A stretch of 64,000 nt of DNA from Polytrichum commune. Taxonomy: Eukaryota; Streptophyta; Polytrichopsida; Polytrichales; Polytrichaceae. Below are positions 44,201 to 55,199 of the stretch, one piece after another; the stretch's first letter is position 1, and each line of letters starts with the position of its first letter. Position numbers and translations under genes: made by a program. The notes beneath the pieces were generated by a model, which did no database searches, was not told the origin of the DNA, and was given only the letters and a program-made list of their open reading frames with translations. The stretch is taken from contig OX485808.1 of assembly GCA_950295325.1 (NCBI GenBank), positions 33,188,527 through 33,252,526 of the forward strand, read 5' to 3'.

Positions 44201-45657
44201 TGAATTCACCAGAATCACAGACAGAAAAGCTCATCAAATACATTCGAATGCACCAAAAAGCAGCAAAAACAAATCTGTATTGAAGCTTACCCAAAGGTCA
44301 AGCCCAGGAAAATGCATACCGTTCTTCAGCTTTATAAAGATTTGTCCATCATAAATCTCCCGCACAAATTGCCTACACATTAATTTGATTCTCAATTGAT
44401 ATTCACTTCGACACACAACCAATTGTGCTTACTGCAGTCGAAAATAAGCATCTCCAGAAAATCAAGCAAAAGAGTCATACTTTCCCCACAAACCAAGAAC
44501 CTGTTCAGCTTGAACTGAACGGTTCCCCTTTAATTCTCCATGTAAAAGTATAACCTGCACACTTCCTCAACCGATGAAAGCAGCATCATCTTACTCAGTT
44601 AAATAAATAGTTTCGCAATCACCCGCATCCTTCTCACGCACACCCACCTTCTCCTGTGAGAGGCAAAATACATTTGCAAAAACGGTGAGTTTCACAAATG
44701 TATCTGCAGATTATTTGCACCATATGTAATTAGGACACCTGATGACATGCACATCGGTTGATACAAATTCTGAGGATTGAGTAATTAATGGTCACAGTAA
44801 CAATCAAAATTGTCCGATTTGACACATCGCATTTGATGGTGCAAGAAGCCAGCCATATTGCCAGCAATGCAGAGATCATCGTATTATTACTGCGCCAGTT
44901 TATTACTGACACAGTCCAGCTGCAACTACGAATTTAACAAGAACAAGAAAAACTGAAAGACGGTGAGTTTGCCAAATATATGTGGGATGTATCATATGTG
45001 ATTAGCATATCTAATGATATGCACATCGGTTGATTGCAAATCTAGTGATTCAGCAAATAATGGTCACATTGACATCAGAAATTACTCAATTCAACATATC
45101 GCAAATGATGGTACAAGATTCGAGCCATGTTGCCAGAAGTGCAGAGATCATCATAAGATTTTTTTGTGTGTGATTACTGACACAGTTCAGCTGCAACTAC
45201 GAAATTATCAAGAAAAAGAAGGTGAAAGACGCACAGCAGGGGTGTTGTAGGCCTCGAAAGCAAAACCGGCGAGGATGACAGCAAGGTCAAGATCAAACGG
45301 AGGCCGTTCTTTATGGAAATCATCCTCCGATAGATGTCTTCCACATTCCTCACTCCTAGTCCTGTTCGCCTCTTCGAAATTGGCGATCCCCACCTTCCGT
45401 CGCAACTGGCTTGAAATCCTCCCATGGTGGTAGTACTCAAGCCTCCTCAAACAAAAACTCCGGTTCCCCTTGACACCACCAAGATTGCAGCCCTTGTGGG
45501 TGAATGCGGTGAATGCACATCTTCGAGTAGTCTTCGGAACAAGTCGTAAGTAAAAGAAACTATTCCTAGCAGCAGTCGCAGATAACGAGCATTTGGTCCG
45601 CAATTGACCACCGGTGCCCGTGAGGCACAATTTGCTTGAAAGAAAAGCAGAATCCAT
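38223..45657 (-). CDS. C2-domain class-3 lipase, probable plastid protein (898 aa, 18 exons)
   Basis: Exons (minus): 45235-45657, 44481-44554, 44291-44372, 44101-44168, 43794-43863, 43334-43415, 43130-43194, 42134-42793, 41105-41473, 40794-40856, 40550-40596, 40194-40239, 40018-40097, 39649-39762, 39198-39279, 38858-38983, 38524-38604, 38223-38387. All phases fit and total 2,697 bp. Residues 1-100 are Ser/Arg-rich, transit-peptide-like. A C2 domain spans about 167-288 (FVREIYDGQIFIKLKNG, GTSDPYVV, WNEELTLNI, AAWDA). Charged spacer exons follow. The lipase_3 domain begins LVVAFRGTEQTKWKDL, has the nucleophile Ser728 in GHSLGGA, probable Asp788 (HRDIIPTVP) and a candidate His874 (QHMEDFYY). Conserved NFGSPRVGNKRF is present. 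It should hydrolyse acyl esters of lipids, with C2 aiding membrane or calcium binding. The closest plant relative I recall is the At4g13550 type. The start at 45657 is preferred over an in-frame ATG at 45687. Confidence 0.92.
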
Positions 45658-48480
45658 GGCAATTGAGGAACAAAGATGATGAACCACTCAATTACGAAGG
45701 AGATAATTCTTCATACCCATCACTGATTTATGAATTCGATGAATAGATTGTACACACCCATCACTGATTTATGCATTCGATGAAGAGATTGTACACACCC
45801 ATCACCAAACTGTGTCTCCTACTTGCAATTCAGACACAGGAAGGGTGAATCTCGTTTGAATGCTTCTCAATAGAGGACATAGTATCTACAAGTACATGTA
45901 TGATGATGGAAATGTCTTCATACGCATCACCAATTTCGGCATTCAGTGAAGAAATTGTTCACACCCATCACCTACTTGCAAATCTGACCCACGAGGGGCA
46001 AATCTTGTTCGAGTCCTCCTCAACCTGTAAGTATGGTATATGTACGTATAAATAAGTGTATATGTGTATGTGTATGTGTATGTGTATAAATACAAGATAT
46101 AGAGTATCCAATATATATACAGTGACATTCAGAGAAGTAGATAGTATGGTTGTGTGGTCCCACCAATTCGGGCACCGAAAACAAATGCGTCTGAGGATTC
46201 AAGGGCCAGTTGAGTCAAGGCAAATAATTTTGTCTAAGGTAGAAGATGGGTCTTCAATGGTTACTTTTTTCGACTAGCCCATATTTCCTAGGATATGAAA
46301 CATGCAATTAGCACGAGGATGTTAGCAAATCCATATCAAAAGTTGTAGCCGCTTTCCCCATAATTTCAGAGTTCATATAAATATCTTATTCATTATCAAA
46401 GTGAAGATTCTCGTGTTTGTTAAATGGTCATATAGGTCCCTCAATCTGTTGATTGTTGATTCTTGAACGATTCTCACATTTCCATCATGTAGTCCAATCT
46501 CTTTTAAACACATGTCTTTTTGGTATCCGTTCTTGGAGTTGCACCTCATTACATGCCACTCCAATATGAATGTCCAACTAAGATTCGTAACCGGATTAAG
46601 ACACGTCTACCTTTTTGAAGGGTTTGGTGTCCGCTTGTCACCTAATGGAAATGTTCAATAACTCTTGTTTACTTTCCAAGGTGATTTATGTTGTGTATAT
46701 GCTATTTCTATAGTTCATGGTCAACCCATGTTACAATCAAAAGCGTATGGATATATAATGCATTTACTACCAATAATTCTCTCTACAACACTACTTGTGT
46801 ATCTACAACTTGAAAAACATCAATTCATGTGTTCATAAAATATGTTTTTTTTATGTATAGCTAACGCAGTGGATGAGTGGTGGTAGGAATGGAGGAGATC
46901 ATGGGAGGAGGGTTACATCGGTCAAATCCGACAATCCAGAAAGCACAAGCAATGTGGCCTCACCAGAAGCCAAAAGTTGCTTCTTGATAATTCAATAGAC
47001 TTCTTCTTGATAGTTCAATCAATGAAGTTTTATGTGAAACATCAAGGTCAATTTAATTGGACAATTTATGAATAAGTTTTTATTGACTACATGGTGCAAA
47101 ATTGTGTCACCAATGTTCATTCCTCTCAATACATTAGAATTCAAAAATTTCAACCAATCATCACCCATTGCATCATGGAGTGTTACATGCATAGCATTAT
47201 AACAATGGCTTTATGTTGCAAGCACATGGACTACCCAAAAAAGATGACAAAAAACAAGTACATGATTGGTGTGGATGTCATGATATCATAGCAGGACTTT
47301 GAATAAATGAGAGAAAATGCTTTTAAAAGAATATGCCATATAAGAGTGGAGTTTCAAGGTCCAAGTTCCCCCTTTTTAGACACCTAAGCTTACTCATTTC
47401 CTATACCTATAACTTTGAGGTGAGATGCCACATCAATGTTCATGTGCCCTCACCATTCTAAAATTCCAAAATGGTTGACCTTCGATGTCAACATGATGAG
47501 AAATCAACATGGGGATGACTAGGGGCATCAATTCACATGCACAAGTGTAACATGCAAGGAGTTGGGGATGACACGTGTCATGGACCCAAATTTGTAAAAT
47601 AGAGTAGTATGGGCCCATGCAATCCCAACCCTTTGCATCCATGCACATGACACATTGCTCCCCCACCTTTAAGGAAGGTGGAGAGCATTGGGGTGACCAC
47701 CTCATCACCACTGCCACCACGACATCGTCCATTGTATTTAGATAATATGCTATAATATTATCCTATATATATATATTTATTTAATGGGGTGGTTGAGGCG
47801 AGTGGATGAGGCTAGGCAAAGTCGTGCGCATTGCAAACCATCGCGAACCATCAGTGTTGAGATTAAGGTCGTTTGGTAAAGATTTTCAATGGCCATCTCG
47901 GATAACTTAACTTGACAATTATGATATTTAGAATCCCTATTAGTATAATTATCACGTGATGTGTACTATTCAAATTTGATTCAAGACCTACCTCATAGTT
48001 GATTTCACTATATATATAATATTATGGATTGACATCCTAATGGCATAAAAAAATCCAAGTTGCAACGCAACGAGCCACAATGCTAGTATATTATATAGGG
48101 CGTGCCTAGCCGGACGCTTGGGCAGGCGAAATTTTATGCACCCGGGCAAAAGACGGGCAGGTCCGGGTAGGGCAGGGCAGAGGCACAGCCCCAAAGTCTG
48201 CCTTCCCGGGCCCACTCCTCAAGGCAAGACCCACCGAGAGTTTCAAGACCCACGAGGGTCTTGGGGTGCCTTATCCTAAACCCCGAAAGCCCTTGTATAG
48301 CCTTCTGGCTATGGCGGACGCCTGAAACACGAGACTGCATCAGTTTTTGAGTTCGGTGTTGAAGGTTCCAGGTGCACATTGCACAATTCCTTCACACCGA
48401 CGTAAATTCATTCCTTTTGCGAATCTGTGGAACTGATCGACCCGATATTGGAAGAATTTGTGCAAAAGTTGTTGCACATC
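45658..48480. other. Intergenic stretch between the lipase and ferredoxin genes
   Basis: Contains a duplicated block (atgaa(t/g)aga-ttgtacacaccatcac) near 45735-45800 and again in weaker form at 45945-45970, a (TATGTG)n microsatellite at about 46048-46088, and a dispersed repeat at 46230-46600. A short GC-rich patch at 48100-48260 (cccgggc, gggcagg units) lies upstream of the ferredoxin gene and is of unknown nature. No gene supported. Confidence 0.55.
46230..46600. repeat. Dispersed repeat, uninterrupted relative of 32690-33530
   Basis: Blocks in common with the 33-kb copy run in the same order (aggatatgaaac, tttccccataa, caaagtgaagattctcgtg, aaatggtcatataggtccc, cttttaaacacatg) and it ends in an accactccaatatgaatgtcc motif, a degenerate form of the 28576-family terminus. 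Confidence 0.6.
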
Positions 48481-49011
48481 ATGGCAATTTCTCTGGCCTC
48501 TACCTCGCAAACCCTGTGCAAGCTGCACCTGGAAGCATCGTGCAGCAGCAAACAACTTAGTAGGCCGGCAGAGTCAGTGCAAAATAGTTTGTCATGGAGG
48601 ACGAAAATGTCGCCCTCGCTCTGGACGAATATGATCGTGGCATCTCGGACTCCTCGACAGCTTGCAAAGGAAATTGGAAAATTGCAATGTAGGGCGGAGA
48701 CGTTCAAGGTGGAGGTGGAATTTGAGGGCAAGAAGCACATGCTGGATGTTCCGGAGGGAGAGACCATTCTGTCTGTGGCAATTGAAGCAGGGTTGGAAGT
48801 GCCGTATGATTGTCAGCTTGGCGTGTGCATGACTTGCCCTGCCAAGCTTGAGTCGGGGATTGTGGACCAAGACATTGGGATGTTGAGTGACGATGTGGTT
48901 GCCCAGGGTTACGCTCTCATGTGTGTGGCAGTCCCCAAGTCTGATTGCTCCATTCGGGCCATCCCGGAAGAGGAGCTCCTCGCCCTACAACTTGCCACCG
49001 CAGATGACTGA
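48481..49011 (+). CDS. FDC1: Plastid [2Fe-2S] ferredoxin with C-terminal extension, FdC1 type (176 aa)
   Basis: An intronless ORF. Residues 1 to about 70 (MAISLASTSQTLCK) are Ser-rich and read as a plastid transit peptide. The mature part, FKVEVEFEGKKHMLDVPEGE, has the ferredoxin fold with cluster ligands Cys111, Cys116, Cys119 (YDCQLGVCMTCPAKL) and Cys148 (YALMCVA). The C-terminal extension IPEEELLALQLATADD is the hallmark of FdC1, nearly the same as the Arabidopsis ending LATAND. FdC1 accepts electrons at photosystem I but is a poor donor to FNR, so it is thought to serve other acceptors. The usual Ser in the cluster loop is Gly/Val here, as known for FdC1. I chose the ATG at 48481 because the upstream in-frame ATG (48427) adds residues unlike a transit peptide. 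The 3' end is followed by tandem copies of itself. Confidence 0.93.
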   Translation: MAISLASTSQTLCKLHLEASCSSKQLSRPAESVQNSLSWRTKMSPSLWTNMIVASRTPRQLAKEIGKLQCRAETFKVEVEFEGKKHMLDVPEGETILSVAIEAGLEVPYDCQLGVCMTCPAKLESGIVDQDIGMLSDDVVAQGYALMCVAVPKSDCSIRAIPEEELLALQLATADD

Positions 49012-50165
49012 GGACGAATTAGTTAATTGCACATCATCTTCATCACCCTCTTCTTCAGGCAAATCATCAGGCTTTCTTAATGCCCTTGCACCTTTGGTTC
49101 GGCAGGGTTTATGCAGAGAAAAATGTGAGATGTTCTTACGACGGTAGGGTTTTAGGTCAGATTTTAGATTCGAACATCCTTGTAGACACACACACTGTTG
49201 CTATGAAAATTGAAACTTCTGAACAAATTTGAGATTTTTAGTTTGCAAAGTGGCGCATCATATGTCACTATTTTTTATAAGAGGTTTCGGTTTCTTCTCA
49301 ATCGGCCACTGCGAATGACTGAGGACAATAAGTTAATTGCATATCATCATCATCATCAGGTCAACTTATCTGTCATGCCCTTGCACATGCTCTGGTTTGG
49401 CAGGGAACAGGGTTTGAGTATAGGTTTTGAGTAAGGGTTTCCATGTAGAAAATGTGAAATGTTCTTACGAGAGTAGATGTTTTAGCCGAGATTGTAGATT
49501 CGGACATCCTTGTTATAACAAACTGATGTTATGAAACTTGAGATTTGTGATCAAATATGAGATGTTTTAGTTTGCAAACTGTCACTAACTTTTATGAGGT
49601 TTTGGTTCCTTCTCATTTAGCCGCTGCGGATAACTGAGGAGAACAACCGTATTTAATTGCACATCATCATCATTAGGTTAATCAATCTTTCATGCCCTTG
49701 CACCTTCTCTGATTCGGCAGGGGAGAATAGGGCTTGAGTACAGGATTTTCGTGGAGAAAATGTCCGATGTTCTTATGACGATAGGGTTTTTGGTGAGATT
49801 TAAACAACTGAGATTTGTGAACGAAACTGGGATTCTTAGTTTGTAAAGTGGCGCGTCATGTGTCACCATTTTGCTTTTCATGAGGTTGCTGTGTCTTTGC
49901 AATTGGTTGCTCGCTCCCCATCACTTCAGTATTTGAGAGCTTCATGACAATCTAACATAACATTACCGTTTGTAGGTAGAGAATATGTGAAATGCCCTGA
50001 CGACGATGGGGTTTTAGGTGAGATTTTAGAATCGCACATCCTTGTAGACACTACTTTGCTTTGAGATGTGTACACATTTGAGTTACTCAGCTTGCAACCT
50101 GGTGTGACAAGAGTCACAATAATTTTCATGAGGTTTCGGTTTCTTCTCATTCGGCGCGCTCCTCT
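48995..50165 (+). repeat. Four degenerate tandem copies of the ferredoxin 3' end
   Basis: Units of about 260-320 bp start near 48995, 49303, 49620 and 49899. Unit 1 contains the last FdC1 codons and its TGA (49009-49011). Units 2 and 3 keep the same last codons and TGA (AATGACTGA ending 49322; GATAACTGA ending 49637). All share attgca-atcatcatcat, catgcccttgcac, ggcaggg, gaaaatgtg-gatgttcttacga, gattttag and agtttgcaa-tggc. Unit 4 lacks the stop part. Confidence 0.82.
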
Positions 50166-52575
50166 CATACCAGTAAAGGAGATTCTCATGTCAAGAAATC
50201 ATGGGATTCCCATTTGTTCGTGACCTGGAACCTGGAGTAAATCAGATCAACTCTTATATTGTTGGTAAAATTAACCTATTATGCTTTGAGCATATCTTGG
50301 AACGGTCCGAATATAAACTGGAAGTTAAGCTGACACAAGATCTCTATCTTACATTCTTAGGGTTATAGCGGTTGTAATTGTGTACATCGGTATACCATCG
50401 CCCAAGTTGCCAACAAAGCGGTCATGCACAAAAATAAATTGAACGTGAAATGATCGCAAAGCCACAGAAGGGTGCACATTTCGAGTCTCTCATCACAACT
50501 TGAGATTGTAGAATTTTATTTTCATCTGTTACAGGTTAGATACTTAAGGTGACTCAAGTAGTAAACTTAGATACTTCGTAGTAAACAATTAATAAAGCTT
50601 CATGACTTACAGCAATTGATGTATGTAGATGTATTGATGGTGAATATGCGAGATAAGTTTATTTTCTCAGTATCTTTCATCTGCACCAAATTTACTTCCT
50701 TTTTAAAATTCTTCAAACTACGAAACCTGCTAAAACTACGTAGTTGCGCTTCAGTAGCATCACTATTTAGCAAGCTGACAACATGAAGCCTGACCACACT
50801 CCAATATTCAAGAAACAAACCCCAACTTGAATTCTCTAAAGATGGCACCAGGAACATTAGCAGAACTCACATTTTAGTCAATTATTTAGAATTCAGTGCG
50901 GAGCTCCGCTGAAATGATCCGTGTTTAAAGCCACAAAGCAAGTTGTCTAGATAGCAAGTTGTCCAATCGGAGTAATAATTTGAAAAGCCGGCGTATCTGG
51001 TCGTCCGTAACCTGTTTGAAGACAGGAATAGAAAATTGAGTGCGTAAGTGATGAATTCAGTTGCAGAGCAGGACAGAACGGAGAAAACCTCTATAGCAAA
51101 ACTACCGCAGCAAGCAGAACAAAACGAATTTCTACCAAGACCATGTGGTAGCTTACCCCGGTCGATGAGCACACATGAATTTGATGCAGCACCTCGCGGA
51201 TGGAGCACAGTAACGAACTTCGGTAGAACATCACTCCAAATCTATTTAAGTTCTCCATGTCCTTGAAGAATCCTCGCAACAGTGTTTTACGTCATGCATG
51301 TCAAACAAAATGGTAGTCAGACACCAGCCCGCTCGGTGATTGGCAGCAAGGGGAACCAAACAGTCAGGCATTGTTTCTTGCTCTTTCACTACTTTCAAAG
51401 ACCCCCTGAAGCTGGTGACAACTTCCCAGTACCTGCTAAATGTATCTGTTTCCCTCCCTTTTCAATCCATCTTTCGGTATTAACCAAAGACCCATCTGCC
51501 AGCAGCAAAGAAACAAATCCAGCATTTTGGGAAGAAACACTTACATTCATTATTTTGAGAGTCTCTCTGGGTTGAGGTATGTATACTGTTCTCGTGTGTA
51601 CTCGCAGGTTTGGAATGAAGCCCACCTACTCCAAAACGAGAAATATACTGCAGTTGTGCTAACAAGACTTAGTTTAGTCCCGGGTTTCGGACAATAAACA
51701 CGTCAACGAAAGTCCGAACGCCTACAATAATCCTGAAGAGAATTTATGCCTGGCTGCCTAGAAATTAATCCCAACCTCGGTTTCGAAGATTACATTACGA
51801 GAAAATCGAAAAATTTTGTTACAAGCGCAGGCGATCTTGTGGCATCATCAGTGAAGTGGTTCTGCACGATGGGAATTGGACAATTAAAGTTGAACTGGAA
51901 TTCGTCGCGGGATCTCTGTGGACACACTGCAAATTCAGTATTTATCGAAACGCAATTACACTGTAAACATCGCTTTGTTCAATAGAATGACCATGTACAC
52001 CTATGTAGGAAGTTGGAACAAGTTAACCTGCCAGAATTGTAGGAGTTGTAAGTTACCTAAGTAGCCCTTAAGCAATTGTACAAGGGAGTGGCGGGCAGAG
52101 TAATCCCAGAGAAGCTGGCAGATGTAGCGTCACGGCCATCCAATCATGAAGCATGCTGAACCCCTGAACAGCTCCTGAGAGACAGCCTCAGTAAATCCAA
52201 TCACCTAGAGAAATGTAATTGTCCTCTGCAATGCATATTACGGAAAACCTCGATTCTAACAGGAACTCGAGTAAGGAAGACACTGCCTTTAGGCCTCACT
52301 TAGAAGTACCGTGAGGACGGGCACAGATGCCTTTTTTCGACTGGCCAAAGAAACTCAACCTATAACTGCGCGCATACAAACCCTTACTTCTATGCAAGTA
52401 TGCTATCGTTGCATCCGAATTTATCTAATGGTTACATAATGATGGATACGCCGCCTTTCAGCGCAATCCACAGCTGTACGTAAACCCATTGAAGCCACTC
52501 TGGCCAGAGGCCGGTCACAAGACATAGCCATCCTAGGAAACGACAATCCTGTAAGTTGCAGAAATTGATCTCATG
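50166..52575. other. Intergenic stretch without a supported gene
   Basis: Several short ORFs on both strands (up to about 108 codons) overlap each other and show no domain. Base composition is ordinary. It could hold untranslated parts of neighbouring genes, but nothing is recognisable. Confidence 0.5.
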
Positions 52576-52660
52576 GTGACTGATAAAATCCTGAAAGGAT
52601 GTGTTGGCGTTAATAGAACACCGTAGAGTGAACCCTTGTGAGGCAACATGTGGCAAATCA
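52576..52660 (-). promoter_or_regulatory. Conserved block downstream of CDC20 copy 2
   Basis: Counterpart of 23036-23119. The acceptor of a likely 3' UTR intron would lie between the stop codon region and this block. Differences from copy 1 are few in this block, while flanking DNA on both sides differs clearly. Confidence 0.55.
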
Positions 52661-52947
52661 AGCATACATTGCAGCATATATGTACAGTAGCAAGTGCATC
52701 ATGACCTACACAGTACCCACGAAGACCTCACCCTATCCTAACTAATTTCACAGAATAATCCCTACCCAACAGAGGCGAAATTATTTCCAAATAATTTCAT
52801 AACATGATCACTATTCCCCATTAAACATCAATTAATGCGGCAGAAAACGAATTAGTTTACATACCTCGATGTGTCCCTTTCATTGACCTTTCATGGTGCG
52901 TATTGTGTTGGCGAGACCCTGCACAAGAATGTTCAGTTGACATCCAT

Positions 52948-54781
52948 TTATCGAATCTTAGTCAAGCAGTTCAAAGCGCTGCCAACCTCCTTCGTCCTCT
53001 TCTGTGAAGCCTTGTTGGTCTCAGGAGCACCGAATACTTGCCAGAATCTCAATGTCTCGTCACCGGCAGCGGATGCAACTGTGTATCCATCAGGGCTCTG
53101 AGCCAAATGCAAAACCCTAGAGGTGTGTCCAGTCATCTCAGCCATCTTGACCATGGAAGGGTACTTCCACAAACACAACTGGTTCTGGCTGAACCCGTGA
53201 GAGCTTAAAATCTCCCTCTCATGCTTGCTCCATTGTAATGCGCACACCTGAGACTGGGTGTCGATGCTGTTCACACAGGCACCGGTGTGAGTGTTCCAGA
53301 ACTTGATGCACCTGTCGGCAGTTCCACCGCCGGAGGCAAGCAAGTTGCTCTGGAATGGACACCAAGCAAGGGCTTTCACTGCAGCCTGATGGTCGTCCAA
53401 ACGGTGAAGGTAAGGGCTGTTTGAACCGGATGAGGTGGAAGCAGAGTCCCAGATGTGAAGCAAGTTGTCGTTGCCTCCGCTGGCCAATTGCTGTCCTGAG
53501 GGTGACCATTTCAACCCGCACACTTCTTGTTCGTGAGCGGCCATCGAGCCGATCACGTGATCCCTAATTCTCACATCGTGGTTCAGAATCATGTTGTCAC
53601 GTCCTCCTGTGGCCAGGGTAGGCCCGTTCCATGCTAGGGCACCCACACGGGCGCTGTGACCCCTCAATGTCCTCAACTGTCGCAGAGAAGTTGAATCCCA
53701 CAGTTGCACAGTCGAATTGTTCAATCCTACGGCCAAATATTGACCATCAGGAGCCCACGAGACACTGGTGATAGGGCCTTCCTCGTCCACAGTCATCAAC
53801 TCCTCAATGGAGCTCGTGGTAGCGTCCCACAAGTAAACGGTCATGCCTAGGGCAACAGCAAGCACATTGCTGGAGCTCCAGTCTAGCAAGTTCAGGTAGT
53901 AGTCGTCCAATAGGTCGGGGGCATCTAGGGTCCTCTCTGCGGTTTGAGGGATATGTCGGAACATCTTCTTAGACACAGCTGGGCCAGCATTAAGGTTCTG
54001 AGAGTAGAGAGTCTTGCGACCGTTCTCGAATCCTTCGGGAGGGGGAGGGGGCTTGCTCTTGAAGGCAAGGATTCTGCTCTGCTTCTGACCATTGTCATTA
54101 AGCAGATTCTCCGCTAGCTGCTTCTTATATTCTTCCTGTGAATTTAAGAGATGTAATTATGAGCAATGCATCGATGCAACGCACACAACGGCACAGCACG
54201 CCAATGAATCACAAATACCCCTATGCATATCAATCACCAATCTTAATTAGGAGGGGCAGAGTAAATGCGGACCTTGGAAGGAGAATTTACAGTAGTTCCT
54301 GAATTCTCCTTGGAAAGAAGATAGTTAGCCATGTCAAAATCCATGGCACTGCGGTCGGTGATGAATCGGTCAGTCTGCAAATACATAGCATAGCACAGGT
54401 ATCCGCTAATGAGCTTACCAACACCAAAACCATCGTGAACATCACACTACGAATACAAACACCAATCAACCCGTGCTGTTGACTTAACTAATTTAGGTCG
54501 TGATGCCAAACGGCTAGGACAGAAGAGAACCCGGACGAATCACCAATGCAATTTCGCCCACTTCAATAATTGATCTGAGGACAGGAGGAACACCAAAAGA
54601 ACACGCACAGAAACACAAATCTACGGCCCTAGTCACTCACCGCTCTGCCGGGAGTCTTGGCCTTGGGCGTCTTCTTCTTCACTGGCTCGGGGCTCAACCG
54701 TTCCCTCAGAGGAAACGAGTCCCATTTCGCGCTATTCGCACTCTTGGTCGGGGTCTGGAAAGCCTTAGCCATGGTCTGCAT
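52948..54781 (-). CDS. CDC20: CDC20-type APC/C activator, copy 2 (476 aa, 3 exons)
   Basis: Exons 54641-54781, 54273-54374 and 52948-54135 have exactly the lengths of copy 1 (141, 102 and 1,188 bp) and give 476 codons. The protein differs at only a few positions, for example PVKKKTP for PVGKKTP, PQTAERT for PQAAERT, AEMTGH for AELTGH and SALNCL for SALTCL. C-box-like, KEN, RILAFK, seven WD40 repeats and the Ile-Arg end are all kept. Introns cannot be aligned with those of copy 1, while the WD40-coding bases are about 99 percent identical, including silent sites. The gene lies about 30 kb from copy 1 in opposite orientation. Both MSA-like promoter sites are conserved; the TIR insertion of copy 1 is absent. 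It looks functional. The two copies probably act redundantly or differ in expression. Confidence 0.95.
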
Positions 54782-55089
54782 TTTCGATCTCAAATTTTGC
54801 GCCCCTTACCTAGGGGTCGGGCAACGAATAGATCCACAAACAACATACACAAATACAACGGATACAGAAACAAAACCGATAACTCACAGCGAACAATGAA
54901 ATCAAACTCAAGCAAATTATTCAAAGGAGATCCGTGCACCGGAACGTTAGTACTGAACAGTGGTATTCCCTAAATGCGTTGCGTGCGTAGTGGTTGGAAG
55001 GAGAGAAGAGAATGGTGAGGATTGTTGGGGAGCGTGCGATTGATATAGGAGAGATGGAGGCCTGAATTGGAGCAGCAGCTGAGATCGAA

Positions 55090-55100
55090 GGAAACGGTCA
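55090..55100 (+). promoter_or_regulatory. MSA-like element 2, CDC20 copy 2 promoter
   Basis: GGAAACGGTCA, identical to the counterpart in copy 1 (20610-20620, opposite strand). AACGG core with a good right half and a weak left half. Confidence 0.5.
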
Positions 55101-55118
55101 TGGTCCCGATGAGGTGGC

Positions 55119-55129
55119 TCCAACGGCTC
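55119..55129 (+). promoter_or_regulatory. MSA-like element 1, CDC20 copy 2 promoter
   Basis: TCCAACGGCTC, identical to 20579-20589 and one base from the full MSA consensus. It lies about 340 bp upstream of the ATG, in the part of the promoter shared by the two copies. Confidence 0.65.
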
Positions 55130-55199
55130 TATCTCTTCTATTGAGAGACAAGAGTGGGTGGGAATTGAATCAGGAGATGGACGGCCGAGATTGAGTTTT

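Noticed and set aside
46048-46088. ORFs with Tyr-Thr repeats over the TATGTG microsatellite
   Set aside because: Produced by the simple repeat itself.
48408-48870. Minus-strand ORFs of 92 and 119 codons across the ferredoxin gene
   Set aside because: They arise from the GC-rich ferredoxin coding strand and show no domain.
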